From: Dehalococcoidia bacterium
GTDB taxonomy: Bacteria > Chloroflexota > Dehalococcoidia > UBA6926
NCBI GenBank assembly: GCA_009841045.1
Contig: VXMO01000015.1
Span: 1 to 53,935 of the forward strand
Reading direction: 5' to 3'
Length of the DNA stretch: 53,935 bases
The notes beneath the pieces were generated by a model. It did no database searches. It was given only the letters and a program-made list of their open reading frames with translations, and had not been told where the DNA came from. Positions 1 to 7,803 of this stretch are shown one piece after another. A program made the position numbers and the translations under genes. Numbering within the stretch: position 1 is the stretch's first letter; each line of letters starts with the position of its first letter.

Positions 1-510
1 GTTAGCAACAGCGGGCTGGAGTGGATCGTCGTTAAGCCGTCGTTGGTGCTTGGGGTTTCGGATGCCGTTTCACGTCGGACGGTCAAGCTGCTGCGGACGG
101 GGCCGGTGGCGCTGCTGCCATTCCCGGACGGGGGGCGGACGCTGTTGCAGCCGATGTACGTGAGCGATCTTGCGGCGGCGCTGACGCTGTGCGTGACGGA
201 ACCGGAGCGGGCTGGGCAGACCTATGAGATTGGTGGACCAGAGCACATTGCGCTGGTAGATATTGCGCGGGCATTTGCGGCGGAGCTTGGAATCAGGCGC
301 GTCTATAGTCTGCCGACGCCGCGATTCGTCATAGAGTTCGGGGCGGCGGTGATGGGGCGCGTGCTGAGGGACCCGCCGATCACTGCGGCGGAGTTGAGTC
401 AGCTACGGGTGGACAATGTGACGGCGCTCGACTCAGTTGAGCAGGCGTTCGGGTTTGCGCCACGTCGGTTTGGCGAGTACGTCGGGTATGTTAGGGACGT
501 GGTGCCTTAA
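1..510 (+). CDS. NAD(P)-binding epimerase-like protein, 5' partial
   Basis: The reading frame is open from base 1, so the start lies outside the window and 169 residues are visible. The segment EWIVVKPSLVLG followed by QPMYVSDLAAAL and YEIGGPEHI is typical of the C-terminal half of atypical short-chain dehydrogenases of the NmrA / complex I NDUFA9-like group, which bind NAD(P) in a Rossmann fold. The N-terminal glycine-rich nucleotide motif would be upstream and cannot be checked. Substrate unknown; these proteins are often annotated as nucleoside-diphosphate-sugar epimerases without biochemical proof. It ends with TAA just before a cluster of dispersed repeats. Confidence 0.75.
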   Translation, partial: VSNSGLEWIVVKPSLVLGVSDAVSRRTVKLLRTGPVALLPFPDGGRTLLQPMYVSDLAAALTLCVTEPERAGQTYEIGGPEHIALVDIARAFAAELGIRRVYSLPTPRFVIEFGAAVMGRVLRDPPITAAELSQLRVDNVTALDSVEQAFGFAPRRFGEYVGYVRDVVP

Positions 511-512
511 AC

Positions 513-580
513 GAGTCTTTAGATTCTTCGCTGCGCTCAGAATGACAGGCTCGTCCTTCGACAGGCTCAGGGTGAACGGG
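513..580. repeat. Dispersed intergenic repeats (family R1 plus a second unit)
   Basis: Bases 513-548 are one copy of a 36-base repeat containing CTGCGCTCAGAATGACAG; near-identical copies lie at 4039-4074 and 36847-36882. It is directly followed by another unit (550-580) containing TTCGACAGGCTCAGGGTGAA, seen once here. Both contain short internal inverted repeats. They fill the gap between two convergent genes. Confidence 0.85.
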
Positions 581-583
581 GAG

Positions 584-883
584 TTAGTCGTCGCGGGTGC
601 GTGCGAGCTGGGCGATGAATTGCTCGATGGGGAATGCGGGCAGCGAGACGATCTGGATGGTGCCGCGCGCGCCGAGTTCGAGGGAGACGCGAGCGATCGT
701 CTCGTTGTCGGGGGCCTCAACGATGTTGACAAAGTCATAGTTGCCGAGCACGGCGTACTGGGCTGTGACCTTCGCGCCCCACGACTCGATCTCGCGATTG
801 ACCTCCTGGATACGCTCCGGGCGGTGCTTGACGGTCTTGCGTCCCTCATCCGTCAGCGTGCTAAGCAACACGTATGTCCCCAT
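584..883 (-). CDS. GYD domain-containing protein
   Basis: A 99-residue protein that looks complete for the GYD family, small ferredoxin-like-fold proteins of unknown function. The family motif is visible as LGNYDFVNIVEAPD in the middle, followed by the typical stretch about age/length-graded signal (ELGARGTIQIVSLPAF). The ATG at 883 is preceded by a strong ribosome site GGGAGG at 8 bases spacing, which fixes the start. It stands alone between a repeat cluster and an alpha/beta hydrolase gene transcribed in the same direction. Family assignment is fairly safe; function is not known. Confidence 0.85.
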   Translation of the reverse strand: MGTYVLLSTLTDEGRKTVKHRPERIQEVNREIESWGAKVTAQYAVLGNYDFVNIVEAPDNETIARVSLELGARGTIQIVSLPAFPIEQFIAQLARTRDD

Positions 884-969
884 CTATTCTGCCTCCCTTT
901 TCGAGTGAATCTCGTTAGTTTGTGGATTACTGCCTCAATTGAGAATCGTAGGTATGGCGGCGTTCCGTG

Positions 970-1656
970 TCAACGGAGAGTCATGGTTGAATCGAGGAAA
1001 CCGGCGGTGGCGGCGGCGAGGGCGGGGCGGCTAGTCTGCCATGCGCGGTCCGCGCCCTCAAGCGCCATCGCGGTCACGTCGTCGCGTCCGATGCCATCGA
1101 CCCATTCGCCAAGTTTCTCCGGGGTTGTGAGCGCATCGTTGCCGCCGATGAGGAATCTCACAGGGACCCGCACCTTTTCCAGACCACCTTCGGTTGGGAT
1201 TCCAATGAGAGGAATGTCAAGGATGGGTGAGACGGCGACGACGGCCCGGACGCCTTCCGGCTGCTGAGCAGCGGCACGCAGGGCGATGCTTGAGCCGTAC
1301 GAATAGCCGACGAGACCGATTCGTCGCCCGTCAACGCCCGGCCATTCGCGCAACATGTCGACAGCGGCCAACGCATCTGAGACCTGCCCCTGCCCCAGGG
1401 CGTTCTCGCCCTGGGAGTCGCCAACACCGCGGTAGTTGAATCGGAACGAGACAAAGCCGCGAGGGGTGACCTCCCGGGTTAGGGCCTCAACGACGGGGCT
1501 GAGCATTGTGCCGCCGAGGTGCGGCTCCGGGGAGCAGAAGACAACGCCGGGGAGATCACCACCGCTCTCGGGAATCTCTTCACCGGACGGCTCGGCGATG
1601 ATGCCTTCAAGGGTCAGATCATCGGTCGAGAAGAAGTTGAGGGCCGTTTGCCTCAC
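970..1656 (-). CDS. Alpha/beta hydrolase, possibly lacking its catalytic His
   Basis: A 228-residue single-domain alpha/beta hydrolase of the dienelactone-hydrolase / KANL3-Tex30 type. The nucleophile elbow GYSYGSS places Ser at about residue 119 and the acid residue is likely Asp174 (GGNDALT). Where relatives carry ADHFW near the C-terminus this protein reads GADRAW, so the expected catalytic His is Arg204 (codon CGC at 1045-1047). It may be inactive or use another residue. The start is GTG at 1656, with AAGG about 9 bases upstream, 11 bases after the metallophosphoesterase stop, so the two genes are probably co-transcribed. Substrate unknown. Confidence 0.85.
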   Translation of the reverse strand: MRQTALNFFSTDDLTLEGIIAEPSGEEIPESGGDLPGVVFCSPEPHLGGTMLSPVVEALTREVTPRGFVSFRFNYRGVGDSQGENALGQGQVSDALAAVDMLREWPGVDGRRIGLVGYSYGSSIALRAAAQQPEGVRAVVAVSPILDIPLIGIPTEGGLEKVRVPVRFLIGGNDALTTPEKLGEWVDGIGRDDVTAMALEGADRAWQTSRPALAAATAGFLDSTMTLR

Positions 1657-1667
1657 GCCGACGCGCC

Positions 1668-2423
1668 TTAGAGACCGTATGCGAGGCGTTCGGCGAGGCT
1701 TAGGGGCAGGCCGGCGTCCCGGATGTTTTTCTGTGCCGATTCGACGTCGTACTGGACACGGAACTGCGTATATGTCCGGGCGTCCGTATCAAGAATCGCG
1801 TAGGCGGCGCGGGGATCGCCGTCACGGGGCTGTCCCACGCTGCCGGGGTTGAGGATAAGACGGACATTGTCAGGCAGGTGGATGAGGGAGCCATGGTTGA
1901 GGCGTCCGACGGAATGGACACGGGGCGGGGCATCAGGCGCTGAGACGATCTCCTCAAAGATCAGGGGCAGGTGGGAGTGGCCAATCAGGAGGAAAGGTGT
2001 TTCCAACAAAGCGAATGAGGCGCGCGCGGCCTCCTCATGAATCAGGTATTCCCAGACGGGGTCACGGAGGGAGCCATGGGCCAGCGTGAATTCCCCCTGC
2101 TGCACGACTCTCGGCAGGCCCTCAAGGTAGGCGCGATTGTCCGGTGACAGCTGTTCGCCGTTCCATTCACAGGCGATGGCCGCCTCCTCATTAAACATGC
2201 CGAGGTAGATGGCTCCAATCGAGCCGAGATCGTGGTTGCCGGCTATGGCCACGTGCTCAAAGCCGCGCAGGGTATCCAGGCACTCATTGGGATGCGGCCC
2301 GTATCCGACGATATCCCCCAGCGACCAGATGATATCGACGGGGCCGCGCGCTTTCGCGTCACGGATGACGGCGTCAAACGCGACGATGTTCGAGTGAATG
2401 TCAGAAACAATGAGTGTTCGCAT
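1668..2423 (-). CDS. Metallophosphoesterase (calcineurin-like phosphodiesterase)
   Basis: 251 residues with the full set of dimetal phosphoesterase motifs: SDIHSN at residues 7-12, SLGDIVGYG, AGNHD, LAHGS and GHSHLPL. These supply the Asp, His and Asn ligands of a binuclear metal centre that hydrolyses phosphomono- or diesters. The family includes YfcE-like phosphodiesterases and predicted regulators; the real substrate cannot be told from sequence. I start it at the ATG at 2423 because the longer frame would run into otsA upstream. It lies 28 bases after the otsA stop, so the two may form an operon with the hydrolase downstream. Confidence 0.88.
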   Translation of the reverse strand: MRTLIVSDIHSNIVAFDAVIRDAKARGPVDIIWSLGDIVGYGPHPNECLDTLRGFEHVAIAGNHDLGSIGAIYLGMFNEEAAIACEWNGEQLSPDNRAYLEGLPRVVQQGEFTLAHGSLRDPVWEYLIHEEAARASFALLETPFLLIGHSHLPLIFEEIVSAPDAPPRVHSVGRLNHGSLIHLPDNVRLILNPGSVGQPRDGDPRAAYAILDTDARTYTQFRVQYDVESAQKNIRDAGLPLSLAERLAYGL

Positions 2424-2451
2424 CGCAATAGAGTCCCGTTTATAAGGGAAA

Positions 2452-3894
2452 TTATATTGCGGATTGAGGGACGTAGGTATTGCGGCCGGCGGTGAGGTCA
2501 GCGAGGAAATTGTCGGCCCAGGCTTTGGCGGTGTTTGTCTGGACGTCCTCATACAGCGCCATCCATCGGCGGCGGCGTTCGCGGTGTGTCATTAACAGAG
2601 CGTTGTGCATGGCCTCGGCTGTAGCTTCGAGGTCGTAGGGGTTGACGATCAGGGCTTCCTGCATCGTTTCGGCGGCGCCGCAGAATCGGGACAACACGAG
2701 GACGCCGGGGTCCGGGCCCTGGGAGGCGACGAACTCCTTGGCGATGAGGTTCATGCCGTCACGGAGCGGGGTCACGAGGCAGACATCCGCCTCACGGAAG
2801 AAGTTGGCCAGTTCTTCCTGGTTATAGGAGCGGTAGAGGTAGTGAACGGGCACCCAGTCCGCCTCGGCGAATCGGCCATTGATACGCCCGACAAGCCTGT
2901 CCACACGCTCGCGTTCCTCGACGTATTCGGGCACGCGGCTACGGGAGGGGGCGGATATCTGGATCAAGGTGACCTTGCCACGAACGGCAGGATAGCGGTC
3001 TAGCAACGCCTCAAAGGCTCTGAGTCTCTGTGGAATTCCCTTGGAGTAATCGAGCCGGTCCACTCCGAGCACGACTTTCTTGCGTGTAACCGGCTGGCGC
3101 GGCAAGAGTCTCTGAAGGAGGTCCCTGGTTTCCGCTTCAACTGATTCCCGCGTCCATTTTTGGAATTGATCAGGGTCGGTCCCGATTGGATAGACACCAG
3201 CGCCAAGGGTTCCATAGCGGCCCTCGAACACCCCAGCATCGACGGTTCCTCCCATCTCCACCTGCAAGGTGTCAAGGAAGTTGTGGGCGTAGCGATTGGT
3301 GTGGAATCCGACGAGGTCGTAGCTGACGAACTCTTCGAGAAGCTGTCTTGCCCACGGGAGGATGGAGAAGACCTCCGCGGCGGGGAACGGCGTATGCAGG
3401 AAGAAGCCGATCTTGCCCTGCCATCCCATCCGACGCAGCTCCGAACCCAAGGGAATCAGATGGTAGTCCTGAACCCAGACGGCGTCGCCGTTCCTGAGGA
3501 GGGGGTAGAGACCCTGGGCGAAACGACGATTCACGCGTCGATATCCACGATAGGCGTCATGGCGAAGGTGGACAAAGTTGGGGAAGGCGTGCAGGAGCGG
3601 CCAAAGAGTGCGGTTGGCGAAGACGGAGTAGAAGAGATTGACCTCGTCTGCGGTGAGGTTCATCGCGCCAACGTCGATGCTGCCGCTGCGCGCGACGGAC
3701 GGCTCTCCGGCAAGGCGGCGTTCCGTTGTTGTGCCGCTCCATCCGAACCACATGCCGCCGTACTGTTCCAAGGCCGACTGGACGGCAGAGACAAGTCCGC
3801 CGACAGTCTGCGTTCTCTGGTCTTGCGGCGTGTCCGGAAGGGCGGATGCGGGCAATCGGTTGGACACGACGACAAGACGCTGTATTTCTTGCAT
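2452..3894 (-). CDS. otsA: Trehalose-6-phosphate synthase (GT20)
   Basis: 480 residues, the usual length for OtsA. The enzyme transfers glucose from UDP-glucose (or another NDP-glucose) to glucose-6-phosphate in the cytoplasm, giving trehalose-6-phosphate. Diagnostic segments are [10 protein letters not shown] at the N-terminus, the [10 protein letters not shown] block, and the nucleotide-sugar site [15 protein letters not shown] near residue 385. The ATG at 3894 is preferred over the GTG at 3915 because AGGGGG sits 7 bases upstream of it. The partner phosphatase otsB is in the window but 6 kb away (9877-10677), also on the minus strand. Confidence 0.95.
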   Translation of the reverse strand: MQEIQRLVVVSNRLPASALPDTPQDQRTQTVGGLVSAVQSALEQYGGMWFGWSGTTTERRLAGEPSVARSGSIDVGAMNLTADEVNLFYSVFANRTLWPLLHAFPNFVHLRHDAYRGYRRVNRRFAQGLYPLLRNGDAVWVQDYHLIPLGSELRRMGWQGKIGFFLHTPFPAAEVFSILPWARQLLEEFVSYDLVGFHTNRYAHNFLDTLQVEMGGTVDAGVFEGRYGTLGAGVYPIGTDPDQFQKWTRESVEAETRDLLQRLLPRQPVTRKKVVLGVDRLDYSKGIPQRLRAFEALLDRYPAVRGKVTLIQISAPSRSRVPEYVEERERVDRLVGRINGRFAEADWVPVHYLYRSYNQEELANFFREADVCLVTPLRDGMNLIAKEFVASQGPDPGVLVLSRFCGAAETMQEALIVNPYDLEATAEAMHNALLMTHRERRRRWMALYEDVQTNTAKAWADNFLADLTAGRNTYVPQSAI

Positions 3895-4013
3895 CGCCCT
3901 GCCCCCTAGCCCCACCCGGAAGGCTCATCTAACGCCCGAACGGTCATACGAACGAGTCTCGCGGGGTGCCTTAACCCTAGCCGTCGGCTTGTAACTGGTC
4001 AAATAGGGTAGGC

Positions 4014-4074
4014 AGTGCCTACGGCCAAAGTTCGCGATGAGTCTTTGGATTCTTCGCTGCGCTCAGAATGACAG
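4014..4074. repeat. Dispersed repeats R4 and R1
   Basis: Bases 4014-4036 (CTACGGCCAAAGTTCGCG core) resemble units at 6531-6556 and 24371-24395. Bases 4039-4074 are a copy of R1 with one G/A difference from the copies at 513 and 36847. The surrounding stretch 3895-4085 has no coding frame that I can support and also contains the upstream region of otsA. Confidence 0.75.
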
Positions 4075-4085
4075 GAAAGCGCGCG

Positions 4086-4256
4086 CTATCTCTTGCCGCG
4101 GACTATCCAGATGATGTTGCCGACGGCAATACCAGCCGATACCAGCCAGAGGAGGGTACCGAGAGAGGGGTTGAGCGCCAATCCGATTCCCAAACCGAGG
4201 TAGAAGACGACCACGGCGAGTATGAAGAGCAGGACGTGAGCGACGATTTTCAGCAT
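4086..4256 (-). CDS. Small membrane protein, 56 residues
   Basis: A short frame starting ATG at 4256 and ending TAG at 4086. The product starts MLKIVAHVLLFILAVVVFYL, followed by GLGIGLALNP and LLWLVSAGIAVGNIIWIV, ending RGKR. This reads as two hydrophobic helices of about 20 residues joined by a short Asn-Pro turn, with a positive C-terminal tail that predicts a cytoplasmic end. Codon third positions are G/C rich like the neighbours. No family is recognised and the ribosome site is weak (ACAAGG). It could encode a real small inner-membrane protein or be a chance frame; the hydrophobic organisation argues for real. Confidence 0.55.
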   Translation of the reverse strand: MLKIVAHVLLFILAVVVFYLGLGIGLALNPSLGTLLWLVSAGIAVGNIIWIVRGKR

Positions 4257-4325
4257 GGCGCTATTCTACGGCCTTGTAGCGAGGGGCTGTTCTTTCGGAA
4301 GTGGATGGCGGTGAGGTGGTGACAG

Positions 4326-4397
4326 GCCGCCCTGTGGGCGGCACTGGATTCCCGCCCCGTATCGGAGTACGGGGCATGCTTCCGCGGGAATGACGGG
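4326..4397. repeat. Composite palindromic repeat (family R2)
   Basis: A hairpin GCCGCCC-TGT-GGGCGGC (4326-4342) is followed by a unit that opens GGATTCC and closes CGGGAATGACGGG (4346-4397), with CCCCGTATC and GTACGGGG arms in the middle. The same arrangement, hairpin then GGATTCC unit, recurs at 48078-48125; other R2 units are at 36885-36966 and 47646-47674. All copies are intergenic. Confidence 0.8.
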
Positions 4398-4473
4398 AGG
4401 GGTGGCGTGCTACACTTTTGCTCTGACTGCAAGGGAGCCGTGGCGGGATGCCGCGGGTGACGGGGGAGACACC

Positions 4474-5274
4474 ATGCCTGAGAGCAAGTTCGTCGATATC
4501 CAGGGCCTTAACATGCACTACCTCGAATGGGGTGATCCCTCAAATCCCGACCTGTTGCTGGTGCATGGATGGACGGGGTTGGCGTCGTCCTGGCAAGCGG
4601 TCGCGGAGGCATTCGAGGACAGATACCACATCATCGCGCCGGACAACCGGGGACACGGGCAGACGGACAAGCCCGTGACCGGCTATATGCTGCGCGATTT
4701 CGCGACGGACGTTGTCGCACTCATCGATACTTTGGGCCTTGAGAAGCCAGCTTATGTGGGGCACTCATGGGGCGGGAATATCGGCACGATCATGGCGTCC
4801 GACTACGCGGACAAGATCTGCTGCGCGTTCCTTGAGGACCCCGTGTACTGGAAGATGGTGAACGTTCACGTAACGAGCCTTCAGCAGGCGCTTGCCCGCC
4901 ACAACAGGCCAGAGGCGGAGATTCGCGCCGAGGCGAAGGAACAGGGCATGTCCGAACAGGAGGCGGATGAGCTGGTGTATCGCCATCATCATTTCTCGCC
5001 GCACGCTGTTACTCGGCTTCTGACCGACAATCGGCAGTGGGCGTTCCGCTGTGAGGACCACATGCGCCGCATCGCGGTGCCGACGCTGGTGCTGGTGGCA
5101 GACATCAACGCGGGCGGCTACATGATGCCGGAGGAGCTGGAATACTATCGGACGATCGCGACACCGGATCTGGACTTCCGCCTGTGGCCGGATGTGGGAC
5201 ACGGCATGAGGGCGGCGCGCCCAGAGCAGTACAACCAGGAGCTTGACGAGTTCCTCAAGAGCTGCAGCGCTTGA
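4474..5274 (+). CDS. Alpha/beta hydrolase
   Basis: 266 residues with a canonical alpha/beta hydrolase fold: oxyanion-hole segment LLLVHGWTG at 28-36, DNRGHGQTDKP at 57-67, nucleophile elbow GHSWGG with Ser98, and the His of DVGHGM near the C-terminus. The acid residue is probably in LVLVADINAGG. Such enzymes include epoxide hydrolases, haloalkane dehalogenases and esterases; I cannot choose between them. The ATG at 4474 follows GGGGGAGA at a short spacing, whereas the longer frame to 4390 runs into a repeat. Its TGA overlaps the TTG start of the following MFS gene (TTGA), so translation of the pair is coupled. Confidence 0.88.
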   Translation: MPESKFVDIQGLNMHYLEWGDPSNPDLLLVHGWTGLASSWQAVAEAFEDRYHIIAPDNRGHGQTDKPVTGYMLRDFATDVVALIDTLGLEKPAYVGHSWGGNIGTIMASDYADKICCAFLEDPVYWKMVNVHVTSLQQALARHNRPEAEIRAEAKEQGMSEQEADELVYRHHHFSPHAVTRLLTDNRQWAFRCEDHMRRIAVPTLVLVADINAGGYMMPEELEYYRTIATPDLDFRLWPDVGHGMRAARPEQYNQELDEFLKSCSA

Positions 5275-6533
5275 GCAGCACCTCGCCATTCACACTAGCT
5301 GAGGACGAAACCGAAATAGCTTCGCGTTTCCGCACGTTCCGCTCGCTCCGCAACCCCGTGTTCCGCCGTCTCTGGATGGCCGGTTGGCTCTGGTATATGA
5401 ACCGCATGATGGAGATGGCGGTTCTGTCATGGCTGGTTCTTGAACTGACAGACTCGCCGTCGCAGGTGGCGCTTGTTGGCGTTTTCCGGATGGCCCCGAT
5501 GTTCCTGCTCGGGCTTGTGGCGGGCAGCCTATCAGATCGCTTTCCGCGCAAGTACGTGATGATCGCGACGCAGATTGTCAACGTGGTGGTGGTCGGCGGG
5601 ATGCTCGCGGTGCTTGTTGGCGGGGACGTGGAGCCCTGGCACGCGTACCTGGCGACGTTCCTGACCGGGTCGGCTTGGGCGGTGGACTTCTCGGCGCGGC
5701 GCGCCTATTTCGCGGAGATCTTTCGCGGGGACGCCCTTACGAATGCCATATCGCTGGATGTTGTGTGCCTTACCGGAAGCAGCATCGTGGGGCCGCTGTT
5801 CGCGGGGGCGATTATCGAGCTGGTCGATTTCTCAGGCTCGTACGCGCTGATGTTTGGGCTGTACCTGGCGGCGGGCTGGGTTCTGTTCACGATTCCGAAA
5901 ACTGAGTCGATGGGCGAGGAGAAGACGCCTGTCCTCAGACAACTGAAGGAGTCGGTGACCGTGCTGGCCACCAACAGGGCTCTCGTGGCCGCCCTGACCA
6001 TCACGGTTAGCCTCAACTTCTTCGGATTTCCCTTCCTGACGATGGTGCCGGTGATTGGGCGGGACGTGCTGGGCGCGAACGCGTTTCTCTACGGGATCCT
6101 GGCGGGCGCGGCCGGTGTAGGGTCGTTGACGGGTGCGATCATCATCGCGTCACGGCAGATACGCAACCATGGACAGGTCTATTCTCTGGGGTCGGCATTC
6201 ATGTTGGGGATAATGGTGCTCTTTGCCCTTTCAGAGTGGTACACGGTTTCCCTCGTCCTCCTGATGGTGGCGGGTCTTGGTATGTCCGGGTTTGCCACGA
6301 TGCAGCCGACGATCGCGCTGCGGGCGGTAAGCCCGGAGATGCGGGGACGCGCGATGGGGGCAATCGCGCTGGGGATCGGCGCGAGTCCGCTGGGGATGCT
6401 GACGGTGGGATGGATGGCAGAGCCGGAGAACCTGGGGCCTCAGATGGCGTTGGCAGTGCTGACGGGCACGGGGTTCGTGGTAGTGATGGCGCTGCGGTTT
6501 ATGCTGCCGGAGCTGCGGGGAGTTAGGCGGTAG
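5271..6533 (+). CDS. MFS transporter
   Basis: 420 residues with about 12 hydrophobic helices and the loop motif SLSDRFPRKYVM between helices 2 and 3, which is the MFS signature GxxxDRxGRR in variant form. The closest type is the MFS_3 / enterobactin exporter (EntS)-like group, drug or metabolite exporters driven by the proton gradient. The start is TTG at 5271, overlapping the stop of the upstream hydrolase by 4 bases, so the two proteins are likely made together and the transporter may export the substrate or product of the hydrolase (inference). A repeat unit begins at its stop codon. Confidence 0.88.
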   Translation: MSSTSPFTLAEDETEIASRFRTFRSLRNPVFRRLWMAGWLWYMNRMMEMAVLSWLVLELTDSPSQVALVGVFRMAPMFLLGLVAGSLSDRFPRKYVMIATQIVNVVVVGGMLAVLVGGDVEPWHAYLATFLTGSAWAVDFSARRAYFAEIFRGDALTNAISLDVVCLTGSSIVGPLFAGAIIELVDFSGSYALMFGLYLAAGWVLFTIPKTESMGEEKTPVLRQLKESVTVLATNRALVAALTITVSLNFFGFPFLTMVPVIGRDVLGANAFLYGILAGAAGVGSLTGAIIIASRQIRNHGQVYSLGSAFMLGIMVLFALSEWYTVSLVLLMVAGLGMSGFATMQPTIALRAVSPEMRGRAMGAIALGIGASPLGMLTVGWMAEPENLGPQMALAVLTGTGFVVVMALRFMLPELRGVRR

Positions 6534-6556
6534 CTGCGCTACGGCTCAAGTTCGCG
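6531..6556. repeat. Dispersed repeat R4
   Basis: A 26-base unit with core CTACGGCTCAAGTTCGCG, beginning at the stop codon of the MFS gene. The copy at 24371-24395 differs at only a few positions and also follows directly on a gene's stop codon; a looser copy is at 4014-4036. Confidence 0.7.
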
Positions 6557-6621
6557 TTCCGGCAATGCCAAATCAATGGAGATGCTAAGCCGCGTTCAGG
6601 CCTGGCGGTTGAGTGGCGGCA

Positions 6622-7710
6622 TTACTCCAGCGCGCCTTCCCGGCTGAGGAGTTTCTGCTTGCGTTCGATGCCGAGGGCATAGCCGCCGAGACCGCCATCT
6701 GTCCGCACGACGCGGTGGCAGGGGACGACGACGGGGGTGGGGTTCTTACCACAGGCGTTGGCGACGGCGCGGGTCGCGGTCGGTTGGCCGATGTCCTCCG
6801 CGATCTGGGAATAGGTCCGGGTCTCACCGCGCGGGATGCGTCGGAGCGCCTCCCACACACGGCGCTGGAATGCCGTGCCGCGTACATCGAGAGGCAGCCC
6901 GGTGTCTATGTCGGACGGTTCTCCGGAGACGACGCGGGCAACGATTTCGATCCATTCGCTGAGGGGGCCACTGTCTTTTGCCTGCTCGGCAAGCGGGAAT
7001 TCTTTCCTGAGAGCGACTTCCAGCGATTCATCGTCGTCGGCCAGGGAGATTCGGCACACACCCTTGTCCGTGCCCGCAACGAGCAGGCGGCCGAGCGGGC
7101 TATCGACGATTGCATAGTTGATCGAGATGCCTACGCCGCCTTTGCGATATTGCCCGGGCGTCATGCCAAGATGCGCGTCTGAGGACTCATAGAGCCTGCT
7201 GGACGAGCCATAGCCGCTGTTGTAGAGCGCCGACGTGACATCGTGGCCGTTGCGAACGTCGTCTTTGAATCGCTCCAGCCGGCGCTGTTCGGCGTATTGG
7301 CGTGGGGTGATGCCGAGAATCACGTCGAATGAGCGGCGGAGGGCGTGGTCGGTAACGCCGATATGTCGGGCGAGCGCAGCGACAGTCAGGAGTTCATCCG
7401 GGGTGGCGTCGATTAGGTCGCAAGCCTGGGTGACGACGTTGACGGCGCGGGAGTGGGGACCGCCCTCGTCGGGTCGGCACCGCTTGCAGGGGCGGTATCC
7501 GGCGGCGCGGGCTTCTGCGATTTCGTCAAAGAACTCGATGTTCTTGCGGAGGACAGCAGCGCCGCGGCAGGTTGTTCGGCAGTAGACACCGGTGGTCCTG
7601 ACGCCAAAGACAAAGGCATCTTCCCAAGCCGGATCATTATTGCAGATGGCCTGCCAGCGCTCGTCTGCGAGCGCATCTGTTTGGGTGCTTCGTTCGGCGA
7701 TTACTGTCAT
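6622..7710 (-). CDS. ada: Ada: DNA alkyl repair protein and transcriptional activator
   Basis: 362 residues with the full Ada layout. The N-terminal zinc domain has Cys44, Cys48, Cys75 and Cys78 (TGVYCRTTC and RPCKRC), where Cys44 corresponds to the methylphosphotriester acceptor. An AraC-type helix-turn-helix region follows (about 95-190), then the O6-methylguanine methyltransferase domain with the active-site motif VVVPCHRVV, Cys331. In characterised Ada proteins methyl transfer to the N-terminal Cys turns the protein into an activator of its own regulon. This copy keeps a normal TGC codon at Cys331, which makes it a useful in-window control for the alkyltransferase at 29806-30411, where the matching codon is TGA. 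Confidence 0.95.
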   Translation of the reverse strand: MTVIAERSTQTDALADERWQAICNNDPAWEDAFVFGVRTTGVYCRTTCRGAAVLRKNIEFFDEIAEARAAGYRPCKRCRPDEGGPHSRAVNVVTQACDLIDATPDELLTVAALARHIGVTDHALRRSFDVILGITPRQYAEQRRLERFKDDVRNGHDVTSALYNSGYGSSSRLYESSDAHLGMTPGQYRKGGVGISINYAIVDSPLGRLLVAGTDKGVCRISLADDDESLEVALRKEFPLAEQAKDSGPLSEWIEIVARVVSGEPSDIDTGLPLDVRGTAFQRRVWEALRRIPRGETRTYSQIAEDIGQPTATRAVANACGKNPTPVVVPCHRVVRTDGGLGGYALGIERKQKLLSREGALE

Positions 7711-7803
7711 GTCCCTACCCCACTGCTGTTTCCAGTGATTTCAAGAACATTATTGCAGTGGGTGAGGCAGACGACTATCCGATTTGTGTGGGATGGTTGG
7801 CGT

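Noticed and set aside
437-1267. Long plus-strand frame of 276 codons
   Set aside because: It runs antisense across the GYD and hydrolase genes, through repeats, and encodes no recognisable domain; a shadow of GC-rich coding on the other strand.
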